From positions 434,001-498,000 of the forward strand of contig NZ_JAPWDU010000006.1 of NCBI RefSeq assembly GCF_027257155.1: a DNA stretch of 64,000 bases. Direction: 5' to 3'. The DNA is from Cerasicoccus sp. TK19100. GTDB taxonomy: Bacteria; Verrucomicrobiota; Verrucomicrobiia; Opitutales; Cerasicoccaceae. Shown piece by piece: positions 1 through 9,007 of the stretch. How positions within the stretch are numbered: the first letter of the stretch is position 1; each line of letters starts with the position of its first letter. The notes beneath the pieces were generated by a model. The model worked only from the letters and a program-made list of their open reading frames with translations, was not told the origin of the DNA and made no database searches. The translations under genes and the position numbers were made by a program.

Positions 1-30
1 TGCCCGGGCAGGGCGGTGAATAGCCGGCGT

Positions 31-291
31 TTAGGCGCTGGCTTTGGCCTCAAACTTGGGCAAAAGGTAGTTTCCGCAACTCTCGAGCGAGGCCAGCTCG
101 GGATAGTCGTCTTCCGGCACTTCGATGCCATGCTGCTTGCGCAGCTCCATCACGATATCGAGGAAATCCATGGAGTCCAGATCGAGCTGGTCGCGGAGGC
201 GTACCTCGGGCTTGATGTCGCTGAGGTCCTCGTCGGGCGCAATCTCGGCGATAATGTCCAGCACAATCTGCTTTACGTCGTCTTTGGTCAT
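31..291 (-). CDS. acyl carrier protein
   Basis: An 86-residue acidic helical protein with the phosphopantetheine attachment motif DLDSMD; Ser40 would carry the prosthetic group. The usual AcpP motif is DSLD, and the C-terminal tail (YPELASLESCGNYLL) differs from housekeeping AcpP. It lies 30 bases downstream of a ketoacyl-ACP synthase on the same strand, so the two are probably cotranscribed and work as a dedicated condensing-enzyme/carrier pair in the cytoplasm. Whether this is primary fatty acid synthesis or a specialised acyl product cannot be decided, because the operon continues beyond the left window edge. Confidence 0.9.
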   Translation of the reverse strand: MTKDDVKQIVLDIIAEIAPDEDLSDIKPEVRLRDQLDLDSMDFLDIVMELRKQHGIEVPEDDYPELASLESCGNYLLPKFEAKASA

Positions 292-321
292 TGGATGGAT
301 AAACTAATATATGGTAGCGGA

Positions 322-1566
322 TCAGTCAACGAACCGCTTTACAATCAAGGCAGAATTAATTCCGAGCATACCGAAAGAGTTGTTCAGGATTGTGTCAACC
401 TTTTCAACGGATTTTGGCTCGTTGAGGACGAGGTTGTCCATCGCACACTCCGGGTCCAGATCGGTTACGTTAATCGTGGGATGGACTTGGTTGTCGTTGA
501 AGCTGGGCAAATTGCCTGCCAGTTCAAGCGCTCCGGCGGCACCCATAGCGTGCCCGATAAAGCTCTTCGTGTTGTTTACGTAAGTCGTTGGGCAGTCGGC
601 AAATACCTCGCGCACGGCCTTGATCTCCTGGATGTCGCCGAGCGGTGTGGCGGTGGCGTGCGTGCTGACGATATCGATGTCCTGCGGGGTGATGCCAGCG
701 CGTTTGATCGCGGCGCGCATGCACTGGGCCTGACGCTCGGGATTGGGCAACACGGCGTCCGTCGCATCGGAATTAATGTGCCAGCCGACGATTTCGCAAA
801 TGATATTCGCGCCGCGGGCTTGCGCATCACTCAGGCGCTCAAGGACATACACCGCGCCGCCTTCGGAGACGACGATACCGTTGCGGGATTTGTCAAACGG
901 GCGGGAGGCCATGTTGGGGTCCTCGTGTTCGCCAAGTGCGCCCTGGCTCTTGAAGCCTGCGAAAATGCCAAATGTGTGGATGGACTCGCTGACGCCGCCC
1001 GCCAGTGCGAGGTCGACCTCGCCCAGCATGAGCATCTGCGCGCCCTGGATGAGGCCGGCGTTGCCCGCCGCGCAAGCCGCGCCAATGGTGTAGTGCGGTC
1101 CGTGGATGCCCATGTTCATGGTTACCTCGCCCGCCGGGTTGTTGGCCACGGTGCGCGGGTTGTGGTGATGCGTCCAGTACTTGGTGTCGTAGTCGAACTG
1201 CGAAATATTATAGACCTCGTTTTCGGTCTCGACGTTACCGTGCTCAGTGGTGCCGATGTAAACGCCGACGCGGGCCTTGTCGACGTCGTCCCAGTCGAGG
1301 CCGGAGTCTGCCACCGCTTCGCGCGAACAGTAAATGGCGATGGAGCCGGCGCGAGTGCCGTTGCGGACTTCCTTGCGCTTTTGGTATTTCTGCGGGTCGT
1401 AGTCGCAGACGCCGGCGTTAACCTCGCCCATGTAGCGCATAGGGATGCGCTGCACACGGGCCTTGCCGGCGAGCAGGTTGGCGCGGTATTCGGACAGGCT
1501 GTTGCCATTCGGCGAGGTGAGGCCGAGTCCGGTGATGACGATGCGCTGGGTGGGGTCGCGTTCCAT
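322..1566 (-). CDS. beta-ketoacyl-ACP synthase (FabF-like)
   Basis: A 414-residue thiolase-fold condensing enzyme that would perform decarboxylative Claisen condensation of an acyl group with malonyl-ACP. The nucleophile is Cys165 in GAACAAGNAG, His303 lies in STHATATPLGD and His339 in SFIGHAMGAAGALE, giving the complete Cys-His-His triad; Lys334 is also present. The active-site context ACAAGN departs from the ACATG of housekeeping FabF, and residues 119-140 hold an unusual His/Tyr-rich stretch. With its own downstream ACP (30-base gap) it looks like a specialised KS/ACP pair, although FabF proper is possible. Start is the ATG before ERDPTQRIVITG, where the family's first strand begins. Confidence 0.88.
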   Translation of the reverse strand: MERDPTQRIVITGLGLTSPNGNSLSEYRANLLAGKARVQRIPMRYMGEVNAGVCDYDPQKYQKRKEVRNGTRAGSIAIYCSREAVADSGLDWDDVDKARVGVYIGTTEHGNVETENEVYNISQFDYDTKYWTHHHNPRTVANNPAGEVTMNMGIHGPHYTIGAACAAGNAGLIQGAQMLMLGEVDLALAGGVSESIHTFGIFAGFKSQGALGEHEDPNMASRPFDKSRNGIVVSEGGAVYVLERLSDAQARGANIICEIVGWHINSDATDAVLPNPERQAQCMRAAIKRAGITPQDIDIVSTHATATPLGDIQEIKAVREVFADCPTTYVNNTKSFIGHAMGAAGALELAGNLPSFNDNQVHPTINVTDLDPECAMDNLVLNEPKSVEKVDTILNNSFGMLGINSALIVKRFVD

Positions 1567-1616
1567 GGGTGCTTCAGAAAAACAATCTAGGCTTACGGCT
1601 TAGTCGAGCCGCGGAA

Positions 1617-1650
1617 AGAAAAAAATGGCCCTCTACGTCGGTCGAGGGCG
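1617..1650 (-). terminator. second hairpin upstream of the ketoacyl synthase
   Basis: GCCCTC (1628-1633) pairs with GAGGGC (1644-1649); read leftward it is followed by CATTTTTTTC. It lies just after the stronger terminator at 1673-1703 and 50-80 bases before the ketoacyl synthase start, so it is either a back-up terminator or part of that gene's leader. Confidence 0.45.
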
Positions 1651-1672
1651 TGCAAACGTGGCTAATTTGATC

Positions 1673-1703
1673 AAAAAACGCTGCCAGGATGGGTCTGGCA
1701 GCG
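1673..1703 (-). terminator. intrinsic terminator of the glycine-rich protein gene
   Basis: A perfect 9-bp stem, CGCTGCCAG with CTGGCAGCG, and a 7-base loop, followed on the minus strand by six T. It lies 29 bases beyond the stop codon at 1732. Confidence 0.85.
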
Positions 1704-1731
1704 CTTGGGGAAAAAGGTGCTCGTGCCGCAA

Positions 1732-2910
1732 TCAAGGCACGGTGGCGCGGGCCTGCACGGCGCTAAAGCCGGGGCTGAAGGTGATATTGGCCACCCACAC
1801 CGCGCTGGAGAAATCGCCCGAGACATAAGTGGCGTCGACCCAGCTGGCGGCACCGTATTTGTGTACCACACGGACTTGCACGACGCCGGAAATGGGGAAA
1901 TCCACCGTTTGCAGCGCCACCTGGACTGGGCCGTTGTTCTCGATGCTCACGTCGGCGCTCGCTTGCAGGGGGGACTCCGGGTCGCTGGGCGCGGCGGCAC
2001 CGTCGATGCTCGTCACGATGACCTTGGGGGCGTCACTGGCGGGCCAGATGATGGGAAACTCCAGCGGGGCAATCGCGACAGTATCCGGCGCGAGCTGGAT
2101 GCCGGTGTCCAAGGTGTTGGCCTCGATGCGAAGGCGGCCGTAGCCATCGGAGTTGCCCGGAGAGACCGCGCTGAGGCTGCCAATGCCGGCTACCTCGTCG
2201 GCAATCAGGCGAATCGCGCCGCCACTGCCGTTGTTGCGTCTGCTGCCATCGCTTGGAGAGCCGCCACCGTCGGCATTGATCAGGCCATCAATGGTGATTG
2301 TGCCCGGGGTGGCGATCAAGATGGCACCGCCGCCTCCGCCGCCGGTTAAGTTATAAAATCCGTCCATGCCGCCGCCGGAGCCGCCGATGAGCGGGATGAT
2401 CTGCGGGTTGCCGTAAGTCTGGCCGTAGGTGCCCTTGCTGGCAGTGCCAGCGCCACCGGGGCCGTAGCCAAAGCCGTTGCCCTCGGGGCCGAAGGCACCG
2501 CCGCGGAAACCGCCGGGGCCCGCCTTGGTAGGCGTTAGCCGGCCAATGGAGTCGGTGGTGCCGTCATCACCGGTCAGGTCGAGCGTGCCGCTGATGGTGA
2601 CATCGCCTTCGACGAGCCAGACGACGGGTGCCTTGGTCGGGTGGTTGGCGAAGCTCACGGTCACATCCTCGGGGATGTCGACCGAGGTGTATTTAAAGAC
2701 GACGGCCCATTGCTCGGAGTCGTAAACGCCGTTGCCCGCGTTGCCGGAGTTGGGGGTGTCCCAGGTGGCGTTGGTGGCCAGGGAGAGGTCGATCACGATG
2801 TCGGACGTGGGCGTGAGTGCGCCGTCCGTGCCGTCGGATGGCACGGTGATTGCCTGGGCGCTACCGGCCAGACAGGTGAAGAGTAGAGCAGTGCTTAGCG
2901 TTGCTTTCAT
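1732..2910 (-). CDS. secreted glycine-rich protein
   Basis: About 392 residues from the ATG before KATLSTALLFTCLAGSAQA, a clear signal peptide with cleavage after AQA; the reading frame is open further upstream but that part lacks sense. Residues roughly 130-230 of the mature protein are very Gly-rich (runs such as GGSGGGMDG and TGGGGGGAI) with TITIDGLINADGG between, a pattern seen in exported beta-helical or adhesin-like proteins. The C-terminal 100 residues are beta-rich without a PEP-CTERM or LPXTG signal. It starts 7 bases after the stop of the SREVS-repeat gene, so the two are probably cotranscribed. Molecular function is not recognisable. Confidence 0.75.
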   Translation of the reverse strand: MKATLSTALLFTCLAGSAQAITVPSDGTDGALTPTSDIVIDLSLATNATWDTPNSGNAGNGVYDSEQWAVVFKYTSVDIPEDVTVSFANHPTKAPVVWLVEGDVTISGTLDLTGDDGTTDSIGRLTPTKAGPGGFRGGAFGPEGNGFGYGPGGAGTASKGTYGQTYGNPQIIPLIGGSGGGMDGFYNLTGGGGGGAILIATPGTITIDGLINADGGGSPSDGSRRNNGSGGAIRLIADEVAGIGSLSAVSPGNSDGYGRLRIEANTLDTGIQLAPDTVAIAPLEFPIIWPASDAPKVIVTSIDGAAAPSDPESPLQASADVSIENNGPVQVALQTVDFPISGVVQVRVVHKYGAASWVDATYVSGDFSSAVWVANITFSPGFSAVQARATVP

Positions 2911-2917
2911 GGTTGGT

Positions 2918-3766
2918 TTAGGATTCCGGGATGTCGTTGTAAATGGATACCTCGTGCGAGACGGTCTCGACGGAGTAGAACGGCGCACCGGCGTTATAGA
3001 TGCTGACCTCGCGCGAAATGACTTGCGGGTAGCCGAGGATGGCCGGGCGTTCGCCATTGAAAATCGATACCTCGTGGCTGAGCGCTTCCGTGGTAAAAGG
3101 CGGTTCGTTGACGTTAAACAGGCTCACTTCGCGCGAATAGACCTGCGGGTATCCGGCGATGGCGGGCTGGCCGCCGTTAAAAATAGATTGCTCGCGACTG
3201 AAGACGGATAGGTCGCCCGCGCCAAAGTTAAACAGCGAATACTCCCGCGACAGTGAGTAGTAGGCCGAGTAGGGCGCGCCGAAATTCATCAGGCTGACTT
3301 CGCGCGAGTAAAACTGCGGGATCAAATCGTCGTCCAGGCCGTAAAGTAGGATGTAGGCCTCGAGATTGGTCATGCCGGCAAAGAGCGGGCTTTCCTCCAG
3401 GGCGTCGGCGGGGTCGAGCGGGTTCAGGTAGGGGCGGAGCAACTCGTAAACGTCGTCCATGCCGTCGCCATCGGTGTCTTGCGGGGCAAAGATGCTGATG
3501 GGCAGGCCACGGAAAAACCAGTCAGCGTCGACGCCCGCGCGGTCCATGACGAAGACCGGTGCTGGGCTGCCCAGTGCCATGTCGATCGTCTCAAACTCGC
3601 CGAGTGCCTCGCTGAACTGGAGGCCGTAGTAGTAATCAGATTGGTTCTCCAGGGTTACGGTAACTTCGTTACCCGACAGGGAAATATCAATGGCCGCTGC
3701 CGACGATTCCCCCAACGCACACATGCCGAGCACTGGCAGTAGCATTGCCTTCCGTAGTAGTAACAT
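2918..3766 (-). CDS. exported protein with seven SREVS-type repeats
   Basis: 282 residues. An N-terminal signal peptide ends near SSAAA. Residues 94-122 contain a calcium-binding thrombospondin-3-like stretch (DTDGDGMDDVYE, NPLDPAD). From residue 154 to the C-terminus there are seven copies of S-(R/H)-E-(V/Y/Q)-S-(L/I)-(F/Y/M)-N, spaced 17-21 residues, several followed by a Gly/Pro-rich turn and GYPQV. I do not recognise a function; the repeats suggest short beta-strand hairpins in an extracellular stalk or small repeat domain. It precedes the glycine-rich secreted protein gene with a 7-base gap. Confidence 0.75.
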   Translation of the reverse strand: MLLLRKAMLLPVLGMCALGESSAAAIDISLSGNEVTVTLENQSDYYYGLQFSEALGEFETIDMALGSPAPVFVMDRAGVDADWFFRGLPISIFAPQDTDGDGMDDVYELLRPYLNPLDPADALEESPLFAGMTNLEAYILLYGLDDDLIPQFYSREVSLMNFGAPYSAYYSLSREYSLFNFGAGDLSVFSREQSIFNGGQPAIAGYPQVYSREVSLFNVNEPPFTTEALSHEVSIFNGERPAILGYPQVISREVSIYNAGAPFYSVETVSHEVSIYNDIPES

Positions 3767-3947
3767 TGGTTTCTACATATATTTATTTAGAAATATGCGG
3801 CAAGCGTATCTAGGTTCGCCCTGGGGCTTTTAACAGTTTTTTCGTATTTGGCCGCCATGAAGAAAATACGATACAAGCGGCCGCACTAAAAATTGGGTAA
3901 AAGCCAGCTTGTAACGGATTGCTGCTTTCGGCTAGGGTGGCACGCTG

Positions 3948-4961
3948 ATGGATGACTCCCGCTGCGCTACGTTGACCAGCACCGCACCTGAGCCGCGTGT
4001 TCAGCCCGGTGAGGCCCGGGTGTGCTTCGTGATCGTCTTCTTTGGCCAATGGCCGCGCTGGATTGACTATTTTCTGCTCTCCTGTCAGCAGAATCCGCAA
4101 TTCCACTGGCGGATATTTACCGACTGCCCAATCGACCGGGAGTTGCCAGCGAATGTCATCGTAAGCAGCATTGATCAGAATGAAGTGGAGCGGTTGATCC
4201 AAGAGCGCATTCTGCCGGAATTTACGTTATCTTCGGCCTACAAGCTCTGCGATATCAAGCCGGCCTATGGCGAAATATTCGCCGAGCACCTGCGCGATTA
4301 CGAGTTTTGGGGATACACGGATTTGGACATCATTCTGGGCAATCTCGGCGATTTCTTTACGCCGAATATCCTGAATCGCCACGACGTCCTGACCGCGTGC
4401 ACCCATTTGGTGGCCGGGCACTGCACCATCCTGCGCAATGAAACGCGGTTCAACCGGCTCTTTCGCGAGTGCACAATTTACAAACAGAAATTCCTGCTCC
4501 CGGACTACCGGAAGTTTGACGAGGGAGACTTTTCCGACCACGTCAAAGCGGAGCACGCCAGGCAGAATCTGCGCTTCTATGAGCGGGACATTATCCGCGA
4601 AGATGCGATGATCTGGTGGTCCGGCAGGCCGCGTTTTCTCATCTCCTGGTCTCAGGGTCGTCTGGTGGATGTTTTCTCGTTCAAGGAAATTGCCTACTTC
4701 CACTTTATCCACAGCAAGCGGCATGAGTATTTTCAATTTTCCCCACTTCCAAACGAAGTCCGACGGCTAATTATTGATCGCAATGGTTGCTTTGCGCTGA
4801 GGGGTGTGGGCGCTTACGTCCGCTTTTTAAAGTCCTTTTTCGTGACGTTGGCCTTCACGCTCCCCTGGTATGTGGTCAGTGTGCTGGAGAGGGTGATGCC
4901 GCCGAGCCTGCATGCCAAATTTAAGCGAATGATCGGCATGAAGGGTATGCCCAAATTTTAG
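3948..4961 (+). CDS. DUF6625-like putative glycosyltransferase
   Basis: 337 residues. The N-terminal half has the look of a GT-A sugar transferase: VCFVIVFFGQWPRWID (residues 25-40) as first strand, KLCDIKPAYG (99-108), and GYTDLDIILG with DLD at 125-127, the position of a metal-binding DxD. Later HFIHSKR resembles the conserved histidine region of these proteins. Residues about 285-312 are hydrophobic (SFFVTLAFTLPWYVVSVL), so it may be membrane-attached at the cytoplasmic face. By family resemblance it would add sugars to a surface glycan or protein. It stands alone, transcribed away from the secreted-protein pair. Acceptor and donor are unknown. Confidence 0.7.
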   Translation: MDDSRCATLTSTAPEPRVQPGEARVCFVIVFFGQWPRWIDYFLLSCQQNPQFHWRIFTDCPIDRELPANVIVSSIDQNEVERLIQERILPEFTLSSAYKLCDIKPAYGEIFAEHLRDYEFWGYTDLDIILGNLGDFFTPNILNRHDVLTACTHLVAGHCTILRNETRFNRLFRECTIYKQKFLLPDYRKFDEGDFSDHVKAEHARQNLRFYERDIIREDAMIWWSGRPRFLISWSQGRLVDVFSFKEIAYFHFIHSKRHEYFQFSPLPNEVRRLIIDRNGCFALRGVGAYVRFLKSFFVTLAFTLPWYVVSVLERVMPPSLHAKFKRMIGMKGMPKF

Positions 4962-5138
4962 GCATTGTTTGGGCATTCGAAATCTTGATTGTGCGAGAGT
5001 GAATCGATGTCGGTAAGCGGCCAATTGTGGGCAAGCATATCGCAGCAGGAAGAAATTTAGGAGTTGGTCGAGAAATCTCTGCAAATCGCATAACAAACGG
5101 CTTGCCAGTATTTTAACGAATGATATTTATTGGTGCAC

Positions 5139-5708
5139 ATGATAAAGCTACTACCGGTTTTGTTAACTGCTGCGACGATCACTACTGCGCAAGCATCCCT
5201 CTCGATTCAATTTGACGTAACTGGGCCGACGACGCTCGCTTACGAATTATCGGGCACGACGGTGGCCCCCGCCGGGCAACCCGAGAACGAGGGCTATATC
5301 ATCTTTATCGATATCACAGGCCCGGTTCAGGCATCTTACATCGACATCACCGGTGATGCGCGCATCGGCAACACCAATGGCGTCAATACGTCTTACGTTG
5401 GCTTTCCTTCCGCTGTCTATGACAAGCCTTTGCAATTGCGCTTCGTCAATTACATTCAGGACGGCGAAGCGGCATCCGGCAGTGGCGAAGTCACGTTTAA
5501 TGTACCGCATGGGCTGACTAACTCGATGTTTATCGACGGCGTAACCGGCATTTACCTCGGCACCAATGGCACCTCTCCGAATGCGACTGATGGCGTGTTC
5601 CAGGGGTATGCGTCCGCGCTGGTCCCCGAGCCCGCCACCTACGCCGGCATTCTTGGACTCGGCGTGCTGGCTGTTGCCATGGTTGCCCGTCGCCGCAAGC
5701 GCGCGTAA
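5139..5708 (+). CDS. PEP-CTERM sorting domain protein
   Basis: About 189 residues starting at the ATG of MIKLLPVLLTAATI; TTG and GTG codons just upstream are in frame but less likely. The signal peptide ends near AQAS. The body is beta-rich (QFDVTGPTTLAYEL, YIDITGDARIG). The C-terminus is VPEPATYAGILGLGVLAVA then RRRKRA, the classic tripartite exosortase-recognition tail. The protein should be exported and processed by an exosortase/EpsH system encoded elsewhere. The specific role is unknown. Confidence 0.85.
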   Translation: MIKLLPVLLTAATITTAQASLSIQFDVTGPTTLAYELSGTTVAPAGQPENEGYIIFIDITGPVQASYIDITGDARIGNTNGVNTSYVGFPSAVYDKPLQLRFVNYIQDGEAASGSGEVTFNVPHGLTNSMFIDGVTGIYLGTNGTSPNATDGVFQGYASALVPEPATYAGILGLGVLAVAMVARRRKRA

Positions 5709-5741
5709 GCCGAAAAGCGACCTCCATCTTTTTCGGAAAAG

Positions 5742-5779
5742 CATAACCCGGTGTTTCGACAACACCGGGTTATGTTTTT
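5742..5779 (+). terminator. strong intrinsic terminator
   Basis: A perfect 14-bp stem, CATAACCCGGTGTT against AACACCGGGTTATG, with loop TCGAC and a TTTTT tail, 33 bases after the PEP-CTERM gene. Confidence 0.93.
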
Positions 5780-5936
5780 CATCCGCGCAGCCCTGGTGGT
5801 GAAGTCCACGCTAGGGGATATCTTGACTCAATTACAGCAGATGTGCGGCCCAAACATGACGCTGTTGTTTAGCCAATCATTTGGCGGTGATTGCCCAAAC
5901 GCCGGGCATGTTATTTGAGTTCGATTGGGCGTATTT

Positions 5937-6683
5937 CTACTCAGCCACTTCAGGAGCGAATTCGATTTCGGTGAGTGGAAAGTAGTATTGGATGTGGCGG
6001 TCTTGGGCGTAGTGCGGATTTACGTACATGCAGAGCAGAAGTTTGTCCTCTTGTGGTTTGCGCGCCCAGGGAGAGACGTAGATTTTAAACGATTGGATGT
6101 CTGACGGGGTTGTCAGTTGGTAGTAACGCTTATCTATCAACTCAGCGGCTTCAAATGCCAAGCTGCCGTCGCTATCTCGCGTTTCGATGGAGCGACCGCG
6201 CCACCAATCGCGTCCATCGCGATTATCCGGCTGGATGACTATGGGGTAGCAGCGGCCCATGTTAACTTGGTGGCTGTCGACAAGGCCTTTGGGGATGTTA
6301 ACGCTCATGCGGGAGATTTCTATCTCGAGATATTTGCCCTCTTCTCGATAGCGACCAACGATGTGCGTTGCGATTCCGGTGTCTGTCTTATTCGTGTAGC
6401 GAAACTCCGCCCACTGGTTAGCATCGGGTTGCGGATTCGCCGCCTTGAGCTGTTCTTGGACGTAAATTTGATCGGTCGAGGACAGGTCCGCGAGGGGGAA
6501 TTCGAAGTAGCGGCCATCATCGCGTTTTAAATAGACGTTTTCACCGCGCATTTCGACGTAGCGCGCTTGCATGGTCCGTCCTTGCTGGTCAGTCCATTCG
6601 CGGAAATCCACCCAGGCATGGGCGAGCGTCGCCGATATCAGCCAAAAGAACGCCCAGCAGGCAAGCTTCTGCGCCGAGCTCAC
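5937..6683 (-). CDS. secreted SHD1-domain protein
   Basis: 248 residues with an N-terminal signal peptide (KLACWAFFWLISATLAHA). Residues 25-75 (FREWTDQQGRTMQARY ... FPLADLSSTDQIYV) match the SHD1 fold, a small SH3-like domain common in exported planctomycete and verrucomicrobial proteins. The remaining 170 residues carry no motif I recognise. Its ATG overlaps the stop of glgB by 4 bases (ATGA), so it is translationally coupled to the branching enzyme; whether that reflects a shared role is unclear because this protein is exported and GlgB is cytoplasmic. Confidence 0.8.
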   Translation of the reverse strand: MSSAQKLACWAFFWLISATLAHAWVDFREWTDQQGRTMQARYVEMRGENVYLKRDDGRYFEFPLADLSSTDQIYVQEQLKAANPQPDANQWAEFRYTNKTDTGIATHIVGRYREEGKYLEIEISRMSVNIPKGLVDSHQVNMGRCYPIVIQPDNRDGRDWWRGRSIETRDSDGSLAFEAAELIDKRYYQLTTPSDIQSFKIYVSPWARKPQEDKLLLCMYVNPHYAQDRHIQYYFPLTEIEFAPEVAE

Positions 6684-8893
6684 TTCCCCTCGTATTTGAA
6701 CACGAGCACCGAGTGGCCGGGGAGGACGACTTCGATGCTGTGTTCCTGGCCGTCGTATTCGCCGGGGGTGGAGTTGACGCCGCCGCCGTTGCCGGAGCCT
6801 TCGCCGCCGTAAACGTCTGCATTGCTGTTGATAACTTCCTTCCAGTGGCCGTCGAAGGGGACGCCGAAGCGGAAGCGATCACGGTGCACGGGCGTGAAGT
6901 TTGCGATGACGACAAACGTATCCTGCGCCTTGCCGCTGCGTCGGAGAAAAATCGAGAGGGACTCTTCCCAGTAGCCGTCGCCATTGACCCACTCAAAGCC
7001 AGCGGGGTCGAGGTCATGCGCGGCGAGGCTGGGATACTTGTGGTAGAGCGCGTTGAGGTCGCGCACGAGCAGCTTAACGCCCTCGTGGTCCATGTATTGC
7101 AGGAGCTCCCACTGGAGCTGGCCGTCGTATTTCCACTCGCTGGATTGCCCAAACTCACAGCCCATGAAGAGGCACTTTTTGCCGGGCCAGAGCCACATCC
7201 AGGTGTAAAGGCAGCGCAGGTCGGCGGCCTTCTTGGCCATCTCGAACCCGGCACCCATCTTGATGATCATGGAGCCCTTGCCGTGGACGACCTCATCGTG
7301 GCTGAACACCGTGATGAACTGCTCGGAATACTGGTAGAGCATGCCGAAGGTCAGCTCGCCATGGTGGTATTTGCGGTGGATGGGCTCGTGGGAAAGGTAT
7401 TGGAGGGTGTCGTGCATCCAGCCCATGTTCCACTTGAGGTCGAAGCCGAGACCGCCGTCCTTGGTGGGCTTAGTCACGCCGCCAAAGGAGGTCGATTCTT
7501 CGGCGATCATCAGCACGCCCGGGTGGTATTGGTGGACGAGGTCATTGACCTGCCGCAGAAATTCGATGGCACCGATGTTTTCGTTACCACCGTATTCGTT
7601 GGGAATCCATTCGCCCTCCTCGCGGGAGTAGTCCAGGTAAAGCATGGAGGCGACGGCGTCCACGCGCAGGCCGTCGATGTGAAAACGCTCACACCACGCC
7701 AAGGCGCTGCCAATCAGGAAGTTGCGCACTTCGTGGCGGCTGTAGTTAAAAATGAGCGTGCCCCAGTCCATGTGCTCGCCGAGGCGCGGGTCCTCGTGTT
7801 CGTAAAGGCAGGTGCCGTCAAACTGCGCCAGGGCAAAGGCGTCTTTGGGGAAGTGCGCGGGGACCCAGTCGATGAGCACGCCGATGCCGTGGCGGTGCAG
7901 GTAATCGACGAGATACATGAAGTCCTGCGGCGCACCAAAACGGTGGGTCGGCGCAAAAAAGCCCGTTACCTGGTAGCCCCAGGAACCGTCGAAGGGGTGC
8001 TCGGCCAGCGGCATGAACTCGACGTGGGTGAAGCCCATTTCGAGCACATAGCGGGTCAGATCGGCCGCCATTTCACGGTAGTTGAGCGGGCGGTTGCCGT
8101 CCTCCGGCACGCGTCGCCATGAGCCCAGGTGGACTTCATACACGGAGATTGGCTGCGTCTTCCAGTCGCGACCGGCGCGCTGGTTCATCCACTCGTTGTC
8201 TTTCCACTCGAAGTCGTTGACGTCCCACACGATGGAGGCGTTGTGCGGAGGAGATTCAAAATATTCGCCGTAGGGGTCGCTCTTGAGGCGGTGGCTGCCG
8301 TCGGCACCGATGAGTTCGTATTTGTATTTCGTGCCTACACCGATGCCGGGCAGGAAGAGCTCCCACACGCCGGAGCTGCCGAGGCGTCGCATCGGGTGGC
8401 GTCGGCCGTCCCAGTGGTTAAACTCGCCGACTACGGAGACGCGCTTGGCGCTGGGTGCCCACACGGCAAACGAAGTGCCCTGCACGCCGTCGTAGTGTTT
8501 AATGTGGGAGCCAAGCTTTTGATAAATGTGGTGATGGTTGCCCTGGCCGAAGAGAAAGGCGTCGTCCTCGCTGAGGGTGGGCAGGAAGCAGTAGGGGTCC
8601 CAGATTTGGAAAATCTCGCCATTGGCGTTTTCCATGCGGATGCGGTAGTCGAAGGACTCGGTGCGCCCATCGATTATGCCCTCGAAGAGGCCGTCGCGGC
8701 AGAGCTTTTTCAGGCGGAAGCGTTCATCGGTCTGCACATCGACGATGTCGCAGGTGACAGCCTCGGGCTGAAAGGTGCGGGCGATTAGCGTTTTCTTGCC
8801 GCCTTGCTTAACGACGTGCAGGCCCAAGACGTCGTGGGGCGCATCGTGCCGGGCGGTAATGACGGAATCGAGTTCGGCCTGGGATATGATCAC
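6680..8893 (-). CDS. glgB: 1,4-alpha-glucan branching enzyme
   Basis: 737 residues, the full GlgB length. It cuts alpha-1,4 glucan chains and re-attaches them as alpha-1,6 branches during glycogen synthesis. Order: N-terminal carbohydrate-binding module (1-110), CBM48 (about 125-220, FAVWAPSAKRVSVVGEFNHW), GH13 catalytic barrel and C-terminal beta domain. Catalytic residues are all present: Asp412 in GLRVDAV, Glu465 in MIAEES and Asp533 in FSHDEVVHGKGS. The start is GTG. It is first in a two-gene unit with the SHD1 protein. No other glycogen gene is nearby. Confidence 0.97.
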   Translation of the reverse strand: MIISQAELDSVITARHDAPHDVLGLHVVKQGGKKTLIARTFQPEAVTCDIVDVQTDERFRLKKLCRDGLFEGIIDGRTESFDYRIRMENANGEIFQIWDPYCFLPTLSEDDAFLFGQGNHHHIYQKLGSHIKHYDGVQGTSFAVWAPSAKRVSVVGEFNHWDGRRHPMRRLGSSGVWELFLPGIGVGTKYKYELIGADGSHRLKSDPYGEYFESPPHNASIVWDVNDFEWKDNEWMNQRAGRDWKTQPISVYEVHLGSWRRVPEDGNRPLNYREMAADLTRYVLEMGFTHVEFMPLAEHPFDGSWGYQVTGFFAPTHRFGAPQDFMYLVDYLHRHGIGVLIDWVPAHFPKDAFALAQFDGTCLYEHEDPRLGEHMDWGTLIFNYSRHEVRNFLIGSALAWCERFHIDGLRVDAVASMLYLDYSREEGEWIPNEYGGNENIGAIEFLRQVNDLVHQYHPGVLMIAEESTSFGGVTKPTKDGGLGFDLKWNMGWMHDTLQYLSHEPIHRKYHHGELTFGMLYQYSEQFITVFSHDEVVHGKGSMIIKMGAGFEMAKKAADLRCLYTWMWLWPGKKCLFMGCEFGQSSEWKYDGQLQWELLQYMDHEGVKLLVRDLNALYHKYPSLAAHDLDPAGFEWVNGDGYWEESLSIFLRRSGKAQDTFVVIANFTPVHRDRFRFGVPFDGHWKEVINSNADVYGGEGSGNGGGVNSTPGEYDGQEHSIEVVLPGHSVLVFKYEGK

Positions 8894-9007
8894 GGAATTA
8901 ATCCTTAGTGGGGTTGGCGTTAATGTAAAGTTTCATTCATGCACAATACCATGTCAATGCGGGCTTTACGATTGATCATTTGGTAATTCGTGATTATAGT
9001 CTGTCTT

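Noticed and set aside
16-1590. 524-codon frame antisense to the ketoacyl synthase
   Set aside because: Mirror of the KS/ACP genes with no domain.
3810-4202. 130-codon leftward frame
   Set aside because: Overlaps the DUF6625-like gene on the other strand and has no recognisable character.
6713-8122. 469-codon frame antisense to glgB
   Set aside because: No motif, and glgB has full catalytic residues.
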